Positions 1-7,588 are shown, counted from the first letter of the stretch. The stretch is DNA of 11,868 bases from an uncultured Oscillospiraceae bacterium (GCA_900552115.1 URYP01000066.1:1-11868), one strand, 5' to 3'. Made by a program: numbers and translations. Notes: generated by a model from the sequence alone, not told the origin.

Positions 1-1220
1 ATACCGCACTGTATGGATACGTCTATGACGAAGACGGCGACATCGATGACGCGGTGGCGCTTGTTTTCCGCGCGCCCCACAGCTATACCGGTGAGGATGT
101 GGTGGAGTTTTCCTGCCACGGGGGGCTGTACCTGCTCCAGCGGACGCTGCGGGCGCTGCTGGCGGCCGGTGCGTCGCCCGCCGGGCCGGGAGAATTTACC
201 CGGCGCGCCTTCCTGAACGGCAAAATGGATTTGACGGCGGCCGAATCGGTGATGGATAGCATTGCCGCCAGCGGCCGGCTGGCGGCCAAAGCCGCGTTGG
301 CGGCACGGGAAGGACGCCTGTTCCGCCGCATGGAACAGGTGCGGCTGCGGCTGGCGGCTATGGCGGCCCAGTTCGCGGCCTATGTGGATTATCCCGACGA
401 CGACATTCCCGATCTCGAGCCGTCGGCCATGCGGGAGGTGCTGCTTGCAGCGCGGGACGAAGTGGAGGCGCTGCTCGCCACCTTTGACGCCGGCCGCGTG
501 CTGCGGGAAGGGGTGGATACCGTCATTGTGGGACGACCCAACGTGGGGAAATCCACTTTGATGAACCAGTTGGCCGGCTGGGAGCGCAGCATCGTTACCG
601 CCATTCCCGGCACCACCCGTGACGTGGTGGAGGAGACCGTACGGCTGGGGGACGTCACCCTGCGGCTGTCTGATACCGCGGGTCTGCGGGCCTCGGAGGA
701 CACGGTGGAGGCCATTGGCGTGGAGCGCGCCCGCTCCCGCCTGCGGGCGGCGGCGCTGGCGCTTATCGTGCTGGACGGTTCGGCGCCGCTGTCGCAGGAA
801 GACCGGGAGCTGCTGGAAAACCTGCGGGACGCGCCGGCCATTGCCATTATCAACAAAGCCGACCTGCCGCTGAAAATGACACCGGATGAGGTGCGGGCGC
901 TGTGCCCCTATACCGTGGTGCTGTCCGCACAGGAGGGAAAGGGTCTCGATGAACTGACCGCCGCAGTCCGGGAGCTGACCGGCGTAGCGGGGCTGGACGA
1001 AACCCAGCCTATCCTGACCACCGAACGCCAGCGGGACGCGCTGCGCCGCTGCCAGGATGGTCTCGGCGAAGCGCTTAATGCCGTGGAGAACGGCATGACG
1101 CCCGACGCGGTTTCGGTGAGTGTGGACGCGGCCATGGCCGCGCTGCTCGAGCTGACCGGCGAACGGGTTACGGATACGGTGGTGGACGAGGTGTTTGCCC
1201 GGTTTTGCGTAGGAAAATAA
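1..1220 (+). CDS. mnmE: tRNA modification GTPase MnmE (TrmE), 5' end missing
   Basis: MnmE works with MnmG to install the (carboxymethyl)aminomethyl group on wobble U34 of certain tRNAs, in the cytoplasm. The visible frame begins at position 3 and gives 405 residues; full-length family members have about 450 to 460, so roughly 50 N-terminal residues (part of the tetrahydrofolate-binding domain) lie outside the window. The GTPase domain sits inside the helical domain as usual: G1 GRPNVGKST near visible residue 177, G2 IPGTTRD, G3 DTAGLR and G4 NKAD are all present. The protein ends in FCVGK, the family's C-terminal FC[IV]GK motif whose cysteine is required for tRNA modification, so the 3' end is intact. 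A GTG at 54 is an internal Val codon and not the start. The next gene starts 57 bp downstream on the same strand and I see no terminator between them. mnmG, its frequent neighbour, is not in the window. Confidence 0.97.
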   Translation, partial: TALYGYVYDEDGDIDDAVALVFRAPHSYTGEDVVEFSCHGGLYLLQRTLRALLAAGASPAGPGEFTRRAFLNGKMDLTAAESVMDSIAASGRLAAKAALAAREGRLFRRMEQVRLRLAAMAAQFAAYVDYPDDDIPDLEPSAMREVLLAARDEVEALLATFDAGRVLREGVDTVIVGRPNVGKSTLMNQLAGWERSIVTAIPGTTRDVVEETVRLGDVTLRLSDTAGLRASEDTVEAIGVERARSRLRAAALALIVLDGSAPLSQEDRELLENLRDAPAIAIINKADLPLKMTPDEVRALCPYTVVLSAQEGKGLDELTAAVRELTGVAGLDETQPILTTERQRDALRRCQDGLGEALNAVENGMTPDAVSVSVDAAMAALLELTGERVTDTVVDEVFARFCVGK

Positions 1221-1277
1221 GATAACAGCGTGGAAGCGGAGAAAATACGGGGATTTTGAAGGCAAAGGAGTCTTTCT

Positions 1278-1697
1278 ATGAAAATGCCGCCATCAACCAT
1301 AGACCCCGTGATGCTGGCGCCCTGCGGCATGAACTGTATGGTATGCTATCAGCATTGCCGCTGTCAAAAGGCCTGTGAGGGCTGCCATAGCAGCGGGGGA
1401 CTAAAACCACGGCATTGCCGTCGGTGCCAAATAAAAGATTGCCTTGCCGAAAAACCCTATGATTATTGTTATCAGTGCGGGGATTATCCCTGTAAACAGA
1501 TAAAAAATCTTGAGAAAAGCTATACGTCCCGCTATGGCGTAAGTCTTATGGAAAATAGCCGTATCGTCAAAGAAGAAGGGCTGGCGGCGTTCATGGCCGC
1601 GCAGAAACTGACGTATACCTGCCCGGCATGCGGAGGAATCGTTTCTCTGCACGACGGGGAGTGTACCGAGTGCCGGTTTCCGGTTAAAAAGGGTTAA
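1278..1697 (+). CDS. Cysteine-rich DUF3795-type protein
   Basis: A 139-aa protein with 17 cysteines. The N-terminal half has a dense set (C16, C20, C23, C27, C29, C33, C36, C47, C50, C55, C64, C67, C72) opening with the APCGMNCxxC pattern typical of DUF3795 proteins. The last 30 residues form a zinc-ribbon-like unit (CPAC at 115-118 and CTEC at 129-132). Metal binding (zinc or Fe-S) is therefore likely, but no reaction is established for the family and I do not assign one. There is no signal peptide or membrane segment. The start is supported by AAAGGAG at about 1264-1270, 7 to 8 nt before the ATG. Base composition is clearly less GC-rich than mnmE or the GH13 gene, which could mean more recent acquisition. 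It converges with the minus-strand GH13 gene 45 bp away. Confidence 0.8.
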   Translation: MKMPPSTIDPVMLAPCGMNCMVCYQHCRCQKACEGCHSSGGLKPRHCRRCQIKDCLAEKPYDYCYQCGDYPCKQIKNLEKSYTSRYGVSLMENSRIVKEEGLAAFMAAQKLTYTCPACGGIVSLHDGECTECRFPVKKG

Positions 1698-1700
1698 TGC

Positions 1701-1727
1701 AAAAGGAGACGGCGATCCGCCGTCCCC
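1701..1727 (-). terminator. Rho-independent terminator of the GH13 gene
   Basis: Read on the minus strand this is a 10-bp stem (arms 1718-1727 and 1705-1714, one G-U pair) with a 3-nt loop, followed directly by TTTT (1704-1701). It lies 16 nt past the GH13 stop codon. On the plus strand the same hairpin is followed by TGTGATGGG with no U-run, so it probably ends only the minus-strand transcript, though it may slow transcripts from the convergent DUF3795 gene. Confidence 0.85.
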
Positions 1728-1742
1728 TGTGATGGGTCTAAT

Positions 1743-3614
1743 TTAAATGGATTCCCGTATCATAATCGCACAGCTCAGCGGGGGAAGATGCAGCCAGTCG
1801 GGGTCGGTCCAGCCGTCCCCCAGATTGATGGTGCGGCCCCGCCATTCGGCCGGCAGTTTCACCGTCCGCTCCGCCCCGCCGGCGTTGACGGCGCACAGCA
1901 GCGCCTGCGCCCCCTGCGAACGGACAAAACAGACCACCTCTCGGCCGGACGCCACCGGCTCGAACGTTCCCTCTTTGAGGGCGGTGCTGACATGGCGTAT
2001 CTGTCCGAGCTTGCGGTACCATAAAAGCAACTCCGGGTTCTCGCCGCCCCACGGGTAGCAGCCCCGGTTAAAGGGATCGCGGTAGCCGGCCATCCCTGCT
2101 TCGTCCCCATAATAAATACAGGGTACGCCGGGCAAACAATATTGCAGGGTGGCGGCCAGCTTCAGCAGCCGTAGCCCCCGCTGCCGCTGTTCGCCGGATA
2201 GCGTCTGTTCCGCCTGCCAGGCGCGGCCGCGGCCGTTTGTCGGCTCTCCGGCCAGCATGGTCAGCGCTCGTTCGGTGTCGTGGGTACCGATATGGTTCAT
2301 CATCAGCCGCAGCACGGGAGGGGGATAATGCTCCACAATATCGCCCACGGCATGGATGAAATCGATGCTGTCCCCGCCGCGCAGAAAGGACAGGATGGCA
2401 TCCCGGAAGGGATAGTTCATCACGCTGTCGAGCTGGTCTCCCAGCAGATAGCGGCGGCGGTGTCCATAGCTTTCCTTGCGGCTGGCGTCCTCCCAGACCT
2501 CGCCCAGCACCAGCGCGTCGGGCTTTTCGGCCTTGGCGGCTCGCCTCAACTCATCAAGAAAATCATCCGGCAGTTCGTCGGCCACGTCCAGCCGCCAGCC
2601 GGAGGCGCCGGCCGCCAGCCAGCGCCGGACGATCCCTCCTTCACCAAGAATATACTCCCTGAACGCCGGATGGCACTCGTTCACCTCCGGAAGGGTGATG
2701 AATCCCCACCAGCCGGTGTATTGGTCCGGCCAGTTCTGGAAATGATACCAGGGATAATAGGGGGATTCCAAGGAACGGTAGGCGCCCTCACGCTCGCCGT
2801 AGCGGCCGGTACGGTTAAAATACCGGCTGTCCGCGCCGGTGTGGCTGAATACGCCGTCCAAAATAACACGGATTCCCAGCGTGGCCGCTGTGCGGCAGAG
2901 GGAGCGGAAATCTTCCTCGTTTCCCAAAAGCGGGTCGATGACTTCGTAATCCGCCGTATCGTACCGGTGGTTGGAATGGGCCTCGAAAATGGGATTCAGA
3001 TACAGGCAGGTGACGCCCAGATCGGCCAGCCGGTCGAGCCGCTGCTCAATGCCCCTGAGGTCGCCGCCGAAATAATCATTGTTCCGCACCTGTCCGGCTT
3101 CATCGGGCCGCCAATGCGGTTGGCCGCCCCAATCCTGCCGCAGGACACGGTCCTGCGGCACCCCTTCTTTGGGAGATCCGGAGGCGGCGAACCGGTCGGG
3201 GAACACCTGATACATCACTCCGCCCGCCAACCAGTCGGGCGTGGACAGGTCCGACTGATAGCTCGTAAGCTGCCAGCGCGCGCCGGGGACTTCGGCCACG
3301 CCGGCCACACCGCCAGCCAGCCGTGTGAGATAGCGCACATGCCCCGGCAGCTGGAGGGCAAAATCATACCAGTAAAGGGTCGCCTGCGCGGGGGTATAAT
3401 GGCAGTCCCACCACTCGCGGTCTTCTCCCTCCATACCGGCCCAGAACAGGCCGTATTCCTCTTCCGGCCCCTGATCCGCGCAAATGCGCAGCGCCGCCCC
3501 GGAGCAATGCCAATCCCGGGGCAGGCAAATGCGGAAAAACACGGACGTACCTTCGGTGACCGCGCCGGTGGGTGAACGGTATCGGCTGTCACGGGATGCA
3601 AAAACCTCCGGCAT
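1743..3614 (-). CDS. GH13 alpha-glucan hydrolase (neopullulanase / cyclomaltodextrinase / maltogenic amylase type)
   Basis: A 623-aa retaining alpha-glucosidic-bond hydrolase of family GH13. Residues 1 to about 120 resemble the CBM34-like beta-sandwich that precedes the barrel in GH13_20 enzymes, and the catalytic domain opens at GVMYQVFPDRF (132-142). The four GH13 regions are visible: DGVFSH (253-258), GWRLDVADE with nucleophile D343, GEVWE with acid/base E372, and HIGTHD with transition-state stabiliser D446. A small C-terminal beta domain follows. There is no signal peptide, so it should act in the cytoplasm on imported malto-oligosaccharides or cyclodextrins. The ATG at 3614 is preceded on its strand by AGGAGG (3622-3627), 7 nt away. 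The gene is single, divergent from the phosphatase fusion and with its own terminator. The exact substrate within GH13_20 and related subfamilies cannot be read from the sequence. Confidence 0.9.
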   Translation of the reverse strand: MPEVFASRDSRYRSPTGAVTEGTSVFFRICLPRDWHCSGAALRICADQGPEEEYGLFWAGMEGEDREWWDCHYTPAQATLYWYDFALQLPGHVRYLTRLAGGVAGVAEVPGARWQLTSYQSDLSTPDWLAGGVMYQVFPDRFAASGSPKEGVPQDRVLRQDWGGQPHWRPDEAGQVRNNDYFGGDLRGIEQRLDRLADLGVTCLYLNPIFEAHSNHRYDTADYEVIDPLLGNEEDFRSLCRTAATLGIRVILDGVFSHTGADSRYFNRTGRYGEREGAYRSLESPYYPWYHFQNWPDQYTGWWGFITLPEVNECHPAFREYILGEGGIVRRWLAAGASGWRLDVADELPDDFLDELRRAAKAEKPDALVLGEVWEDASRKESYGHRRRYLLGDQLDSVMNYPFRDAILSFLRGGDSIDFIHAVGDIVEHYPPPVLRLMMNHIGTHDTERALTMLAGEPTNGRGRAWQAEQTLSGEQRQRGLRLLKLAATLQYCLPGVPCIYYGDEAGMAGYRDPFNRGCYPWGGENPELLLWYRKLGQIRHVSTALKEGTFEPVASGREVVCFVRSQGAQALLCAVNAGGAERTVKLPAEWRGRTINLGDGWTDPDWLHLPPLSCAIMIRESI

Positions 3615-3645
3615 CGCAATGCCTCCTTTTTTGTCAATGGTTTTT

Positions 3646-3674
3646 ATTATGGCATGTTTTCACAGGCTCTGCAA
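3646..3674 (-). promoter_or_regulatory. Possible sigma-A-type promoter for the GH13 gene
   Basis: On the minus strand, TTGCAG (3674-3669) and CATAAT (3651-3646) are separated by exactly 17 nt. The -10 matches consensus at 5 of 6 positions but the -35 at only about 3 of 6. It would start transcription near 3639, leaving a leader of about 25 nt that contains the AGGAGG site. This lies in the 85-bp divergent gap. I found no equally good promoter for the plus-strand operon there. Confidence 0.4.
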
Positions 3675-3699
3675 GTCTCAGTATAAAGGATGATGCGTT

Positions 3700-4572
3700 A
3701 TGACTGTTTTATTCGTCTGCACCGGCAATACCTGCCGCAGCCCCATGGCGGCCGCGCTGTTTAAACGGCTTCTCCGGGAGCGGGGACGCGGGGATATCCG
3801 GGTGGAAAGCGCCGGACTGGCCGCCAACGGTTCGCCCGCAACGGCGGAAGCGGCGGCGGTGATGGCCGAATGGGGCGAGGATCTCTCCGGCCACCGTTCC
3901 CGGCAGGTAACCGCGGAACTGCTGGAGGAAGCCGACGTGATCGGTGTCATGACGCCGTCCCACCGGCAGTTTTTAACCGGAATCGGGATACCGGCGGAAA
4001 AGATCATCGTACCCGTGCCCCCCATTCCCGATCCTTTTGGCGGGGATGAGGACGAGTACCGGCAGACGCGGGACGCGCTGCAAAAAGCGGCGGCGGAACT
4101 GCTTGACAAGCTGCCCATGGCGGCAGAGGAGCCCGGCTGTACAGTCCGTGCTATGAGGGCGGGGGACGCCCCAGCACTGGCCGGGATCGAGGCCGCCTGT
4201 TTTGCCCATCCCTGGTCGCAGGAGGGACTGCGTGAGGAAACCGACAATCCAGCCGCCTGCTTTCTGGTGGCGGAGAAGGATGGAAAGCCGGTGGGATACG
4301 CCGGCATGCATATCGGCGGGGAGGAAGGGTTCCTCGCCAATGTGGCGGTCGATCCCGTCTGCCGCCGGTCCGGTGTTGCCAGTGCGCTATTGGAGGCGCT
4401 GATTTCTGAAGGCCAAGTTCGCGGCCTCTCCCGTCTGACATTGGAGGTGCGCCTCTCCAATCGGGCGGCAGTGGCGCTGTATGAGAAAAAAGGCTTTCGC
4501 AAGGATGGCGTCCGTCCCGGGTTCTACCGTGACCCGACAGAGGATGCCGCCATCTATTCTTATTATTATTAA
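3700..4572 (+). CDS. Fusion: protein-arginine-phosphatase (LMW-PTP fold) plus RimI-type N-acetyltransferase
   Basis: A 290-aa two-domain protein. Residues 1 to about 140 form a low-molecular-weight phosphatase. The P-loop CTGNTCRS (C7-S14) has nucleophile C7, R13 and Thr at position 11, the residue that in B. subtilis YwlE marks specificity for phospho-arginine over phospho-tyrosine; the general acid is D111 in DPFGG. Residues about 147-290 form a GNAT acetyltransferase of the RimI type: an acetyl-CoA loop RRSGVA (222-227), LEVRLSN (248-254) and Y261 in ALYEKKGF, matching the ribosomal-protein-S18 alanine N-acetyltransferase pattern. The frame is unbroken with a short linker (about 138-147), so I see no sign of a sequencing frameshift. 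The start has AAAGGA (3685-3690), 9 nt before the ATG. It lies 15 bp upstream of tsaD, a common partner of rimI. Separate genes are the usual arrangement. Confidence 0.9.
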   Translation: MTVLFVCTGNTCRSPMAAALFKRLLRERGRGDIRVESAGLAANGSPATAEAAAVMAEWGEDLSGHRSRQVTAELLEEADVIGVMTPSHRQFLTGIGIPAEKIIVPVPPIPDPFGGDEDEYRQTRDALQKAAAELLDKLPMAAEEPGCTVRAMRAGDAPALAGIEAACFAHPWSQEGLREETDNPAACFLVAEKDGKPVGYAGMHIGGEEGFLANVAVDPVCRRSGVASALLEALISEGQVRGLSRLTLEVRLSNRAAVALYEKKGFRKDGVRPGFYRDPTEDAAIYSYYY

Positions 4573-4587
4573 AGGGGAAACTGCGCT

Positions 4588-5595
4588 ATGAACATTTTGG
4601 CCATTGAATCTTCCTGCGACGAAACCGCCGCCGCCGTGGTGAAAGACGGTCGGCGGGCGCTGTCAAATGTAATCGCGTCGCAGGTGGAGGAACATAAGCA
4701 GTACGGCGGCGTGGTTCCCGAAATAGCCGGCCGCCGCCATGTAGAGGCGGTTTCCCGTGTGGTACGGCAGGCGCTGGAACAGGCGGATGCCACGCTTGGT
4801 GATATGGACGCTATTGCCGTCACCCACGCGCCGGGGCTGATCGGGGCGCTGCTGGTAGGGGTGAATTTTGCCAAGGGTCTGGCCATGTCCTCTGGAAAAC
4901 CGCTGATTCCGGTACACCATCTGCGGTCGCATATCGCGGCGAACTACCTGGCGCATCCGGACCTTGAACCGCCTTTTCTCTGTCTGGTGGTGTCGGGAGG
5001 GCACACCCATCTCGTGATGGCGGAGGATTACACCCGCTTCCGGGTGTTGGGCCGCACCCGTGACGACGCGGCGGGGGAATGCTTCGACAAGGCGGCCCGC
5101 ACCATGGGGATGCCCTATCCCGGCGGAGTACATATGGACGAGATCGCGGAAACCGGCGACCCGTCCACATTCACCTTTCCCCATCCCCGGGTGGAGGGAA
5201 GCGCCTACGATTTCAGCTTTTCGGGGCTGAAAACGGCGGTAATCAACCGGCTTCACCAAGCTGATCAAAAGGGGGAGACGCTTCCCATTCCCGACCTGGC
5301 CGCGTCTTTTCGCCGCACGGTGGTGGAAATCCTCTGCGATCACACCCTGCGGGCCGCGGCGGATACCGGCGCGTCCCGTTTGGTGTTGGCCGGCGGGGTG
5401 TCCGCAAACCGGGAGCTGCGTCGCCGTATGGAGGCGGCCTGCCGGGAGCGCGGCCTTGCCCTGTACGCCCCGCCGCTGTCCCTTTGCGGGGACAACGCCG
5501 CCATGGTGGGCGCGCAGGCATATTACGAGTGGAGAGCGGGACATACCGCCGGATGGGATCTCAACGCCTGCGCGACTATGCCGATTGAGGCCTGA
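4588..5595 (+). CDS. tsaD: tRNA N6-adenosine threonylcarbamoyltransferase TsaD
   Basis: TsaD transfers the threonylcarbamoyl group from threonylcarbamoyl-AMP to A37 of ANN-decoding tRNAs, working with TsaB and TsaE in the cytoplasm. The 335-aa length is standard. Motifs: AIESSCDE (5-12), metal ligands H111 and H115 in HHLRSH (110-115), SGGHT (136-140), a GECFDKAAR-type segment (163-171), GGVSAN (269-274) and CGDNAAM (300-306) near the C terminus. Residues 113-114 are RS where many bacterial enzymes have EG or a similar pair; the histidines themselves are kept. The ATG follows AAAGGGGAA with ordinary spacing, 15 bp after the phosphatase/RimI fusion, so the two are very probably one transcript. 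tsaB, tsaE and tsaC are not in the window. No terminator is visible downstream before the pckG control region. Confidence 0.97.
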   Translation: MNILAIESSCDETAAAVVKDGRRALSNVIASQVEEHKQYGGVVPEIAGRRHVEAVSRVVRQALEQADATLGDMDAIAVTHAPGLIGALLVGVNFAKGLAMSSGKPLIPVHHLRSHIAANYLAHPDLEPPFLCLVVSGGHTHLVMAEDYTRFRVLGRTRDDAAGECFDKAARTMGMPYPGGVHMDEIAETGDPSTFTFPHPRVEGSAYDFSFSGLKTAVINRLHQADQKGETLPIPDLAASFRRTVVEILCDHTLRAAADTGASRLVLAGGVSANRELRRRMEAACRERGLALYAPPLSLCGDNAAMVGAQAYYEWRAGHTAGWDLNACATMPIEA

Positions 5596-5648
5596 AATTC
5601 CCCTTATTCAAACCGATTTTGCAGGATTTGTTGTTAAAATATGCAGGT

Positions 5649-5677
5649 TTATCAATATTTGTCAAAAAATTATCAAT
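5649..5677. repeat. Helically phased TT(A/G)TCAA repeats upstream of pckG
   Basis: Three short copies sit in one orientation: TTATCAA at 5649, TTGTCAA at 5659 and TTATCAA at 5670. The outer two extend to TTATCAAT and are 21 bp apart, two turns of the helix, with the middle copy about one turn from each. They lie in an AT-rich patch 19 to 47 bp upstream of the pckG -35 element. Activator binding or bent DNA is possible; the pattern could also arise by chance in AT-rich DNA. Confidence 0.4.
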
Positions 5678-5695
5678 TTATTTACATTTCAGCTA

Positions 5696-5724
5696 TTGCC
5701 ATTCTCTTTTTAACCCTCTATAAT
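5696..5724 (+). promoter_or_regulatory. Sigma-A-type promoter of pckG
   Basis: TTGCCA (5696-5701) and a perfect TATAAT (5719-5724) are separated by the optimal 17 nt. Transcription should start near 5731, giving a leader of about 34 nt that carries an AAAGGGG ribosome binding site (5749-5755) 9 nt before the pckG ATG. The surrounding AT-rich DNA contrasts with the GC-rich genes on both sides, as expected for a strong promoter. Confidence 0.85.
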
Positions 5725-5732
5725 AGGAAGCG

Positions 5733-5750
5733 TTCACGAAATTTCGGGAA
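5733..5750. promoter_or_regulatory. 18-bp inverted repeat, candidate operator of pckG
   Basis: TTCACGAAATTTCGGGAA is a near-perfect dyad: the half-sites TTCACGAAA and TTCCCGAAA agree at 8 of 9 positions, and the central 10 bp are exactly palindromic. It lies at about +2 to +19 relative to the predicted start site and ends at the ribosome binding site. A dimeric repressor bound there would block initiation or early elongation. As RNA it would form only a weak hairpin without a loop, so a DNA site is the better reading. The regulator is unknown. Confidence 0.55.
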
Positions 5751-5764
5751 AGGGGATACTATAT

Positions 5765-7588
5765 ATGACCAACAACAAATCGGTCCTGTCCTGGATCGAA
5801 GAGAAAAAAGCACTGGTCCAGCCGGATAACGTCGTCTGGATTGATGGATCCGAAGAACAGCTGGAGGCCCTGCGTGCTGAGGCCTGCTCCACCGGCGAAA
5901 TCATTAAATTGAATCAGGAAAAACTGCCGGGCTGCTACCTGCACCGCACCGCTGTCAACGACGTGGCGCGCGTGGAGCACCGCACCTTTATCTGCTCGGA
6001 AAAAGAGGAAGACGCCGGCCCCACCAACCACTGGATGGCCCCGGACGAAGCCTACAAAATGCTGTATGATATTGCCCGCGGCAGCTATAAGGGCCGCACC
6101 ATGTATGTGATCCCCTACTCCATGGGCCCGGTGGGTTCGCCCTTTGCCAAATACGGCATCGAGCTGACCGACTCCATCTACGTCGTGCTGAACATGGCCA
6201 TCATGACCCGCGTGGGCCAGTCGGTTCTCGACGCGCTGGGCGACAGCGACGATTGGGTGCGCGGCCTGCACTGCAAATGTGAAATTGACGAGGAAAAACG
6301 CTATATCTGCCATTTCCCGCAGGATAACACCATCATTTCGGTCAACTCCGGTTACGGCGGAAACGTGCTGCTGGGCAAAAAATGCTTTGCGCTGCGCATC
6401 GCCTCCAACCTGGGCCATAAAGAGGGCTGGATGGCCGAGCATATGCTGATCCTGGGCCTGGAAAATCCGCAGGGCGAGGTTAAATACATCGCGGCGGCGT
6501 TCCCGTCTGCCTGCGGCAAGACCAACCTGGCCATGCTGATCCCGCCGGAAATCTTTAATAAAAAGGGCTATAAGGTCTGGTGTGTGGGCGACGATATCGC
6601 CTGGATGCGGATTGGCCCCGACGGCCGCCTGTGGGCGGTCAACCCGGAGAACGGCTTCTTCGGCGTGGCTCCCGGCACCAACGAAAAATCCAACCCCAAC
6701 GCGCTGGCGTCCACCCGGCAGGGCACCATCTTCACCAATGTGGTGCACAACCTGGATGACAACACCGTGTGGTGGGAAGGCCTCGACAAAAACCCGCCCA
6801 AGAACGCGCTGAACTGGAAGGGCGAGAAATGGGACTGCACCGACGGCTCCAAAGGCGCGCATCCCAACTCCCGGTTTACCGCCCCGGCGAAAAACTGCCC
6901 CTGCGTATCGCCTGAGTTTGACTCCGGCGAAGGCGTGCCGATCTCCGCGATCGTGTTCGGCGGCCGCCGCGCGAAAACCGCTCCGCTGGTTTACCAGTCG
7001 CGCGACTGGAACCATGGCGTGTTCGTTGGCTCCATCATGGCGTCGGAAACCACCGCGGCCGCGACCGGCGCGGTAGGCGTCGTCCGCCGCGATCCCATGG
7101 CTATGCTGCCGTTCTGCGGCTACAACATGGGCGATTACTGGGCTCACTGGATCGAGATGGGCGAGAAGCTGGGCGACAAGGCCCCGAAGATCTTCAACGT
7201 CAACTGGTTCCGCACCGACGACGAGGGCAACTTCGTGTGGCCGGGCTTCGGTGACAACATGCGGGTGCTCAACTGGATCATCGACCGCTGCGAAGGCAAA
7301 GCCGACGCAACGGAGACGGCCATCGGTTATGTGCCGAAGGCTGAGGATATCAACCTTGAGGGCCTGAACGATTTCGACCGCGAGACGCTGAAATCCATCC
7401 TCGAAGTGGATAACAGCCTGTGGGAGTCGGAAATTGACGGCATCAAGGAGTTCTACGGCAAATTTGACAAGACGCTTCCGGCGGAACTGTCCAAAGAGTA
7501 TCATTTTCAATGTACGGAGGAAGAAGCCCGAAATCTGCTGCCCGAACAGCAGGATGCAGGCGGTTTATTTGACGGCGGTGCATTTTAA
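5765..7588 (+). CDS. pckG: Phosphoenolpyruvate carboxykinase (GTP type) with a replaced C terminus
   Basis: Catalyses oxaloacetate + GTP to PEP + GDP + CO2, or the reverse in anaerobes that fix CO2 during fermentation. The ORF has 607 codons. Family features: the nucleotide-binding P-loop FPSACGKTN (246-254) with the reactive cysteine C250, the metal-binding GDDIAWM (275-281), NPENGFFGVAPGT (293-305) and FGGRR (398-402). This is the GTP class, not the ATP class. Residues 1-578 are ordinary PckG in GC-rich codons. Residues 579-607 are not: the family normally closes with a helix following an LPxEL-type segment, but here LPAELSKE (571-578) runs into an unrelated tail (YHFQCTEEEARN...DGGAF) with AT-rich codons (TAT CAT TTT CAA TGT). 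That tail suits the end of a phage portal protein. About 15-25 native residues appear lost; the catalytic core is intact. The start is supported by AAAGGGG, 9 nt upstream. Confidence 0.93.
   Translation: MTNNKSVLSWIEEKKALVQPDNVVWIDGSEEQLEALRAEACSTGEIIKLNQEKLPGCYLHRTAVNDVARVEHRTFICSEKEEDAGPTNHWMAPDEAYKMLYDIARGSYKGRTMYVIPYSMGPVGSPFAKYGIELTDSIYVVLNMAIMTRVGQSVLDALGDSDDWVRGLHCKCEIDEEKRYICHFPQDNTIISVNSGYGGNVLLGKKCFALRIASNLGHKEGWMAEHMLILGLENPQGEVKYIAAAFPSACGKTNLAMLIPPEIFNKKGYKVWCVGDDIAWMRIGPDGRLWAVNPENGFFGVAPGTNEKSNPNALASTRQGTIFTNVVHNLDDNTVWWEGLDKNPPKNALNWKGEKWDCTDGSKGAHPNSRFTAPAKNCPCVSPEFDSGEGVPISAIVFGGRRAKTAPLVYQSRDWNHGVFVGSIMASETTAAATGAVGVVRRDPMAMLPFCGYNMGDYWAHWIEMGEKLGDKAPKIFNVNWFRTDDEGNFVWPGFGDNMRVLNWIIDRCEGKADATETAIGYVPKAEDINLEGLNDFDRETLKSILEVDNSLWESEIDGIKEFYGKFDKTLPAELSKEYHFQCTEEEARNLLPEQQDAGGLFDGGAF
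7499..7588 (+). pseudogene. Probable 3' remnant of a phage portal gene, in frame with pckG
   Basis: Codons 579-607 of the pckG ORF, beginning with TAT at 7499, do not match the PckG family. The acidic TEEEARNLLPEQ segment followed by a Gly/Asp-rich FDGGAF end looks like the C terminus of SPP1 gp6/A118-type portal proteins. In these phages the portal gene lies directly upstream of minor capsid protein 2. The stop codon overlaps the next start by one base (TAATG), a usual phage coupling. The assignment rests on position, composition and style; 29 residues are too few for certainty. Confidence 0.5.

Noticed and set aside
1705..1727. Hairpin as a terminator for the plus-strand DUF3795 gene
   Set aside because: No U-run follows it on the plus strand; the TTTT tract is on the minus-strand side.
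2280..3575. 431-codon plus-strand ORF opposite the GH13 gene
   Set aside because: Shadow of the GH13 gene, which carries all four catalytic regions; the plus-strand translation is Pro/Gly/Ala-rich with no recognisable domain.
3631..3636. TTGACA on the minus strand as a -35 box for the GH13 gene
   Set aside because: It lies almost on the AGGAGG ribosome binding site, so the start of transcription would fall inside the coding region.
4663..5544. 293-codon minus-strand ORF opposite tsaD
   Set aside because: Shadow of tsaD in GC-rich DNA; the plus-strand frame has all TsaD motifs.
5759..7510. 583-codon minus-strand ORF opposite pckG
   Set aside because: It mirrors pckG, whose GC-rich codons remove stops on the other strand; the product shows no family motif and has no ribosome binding site or promoter of its own.
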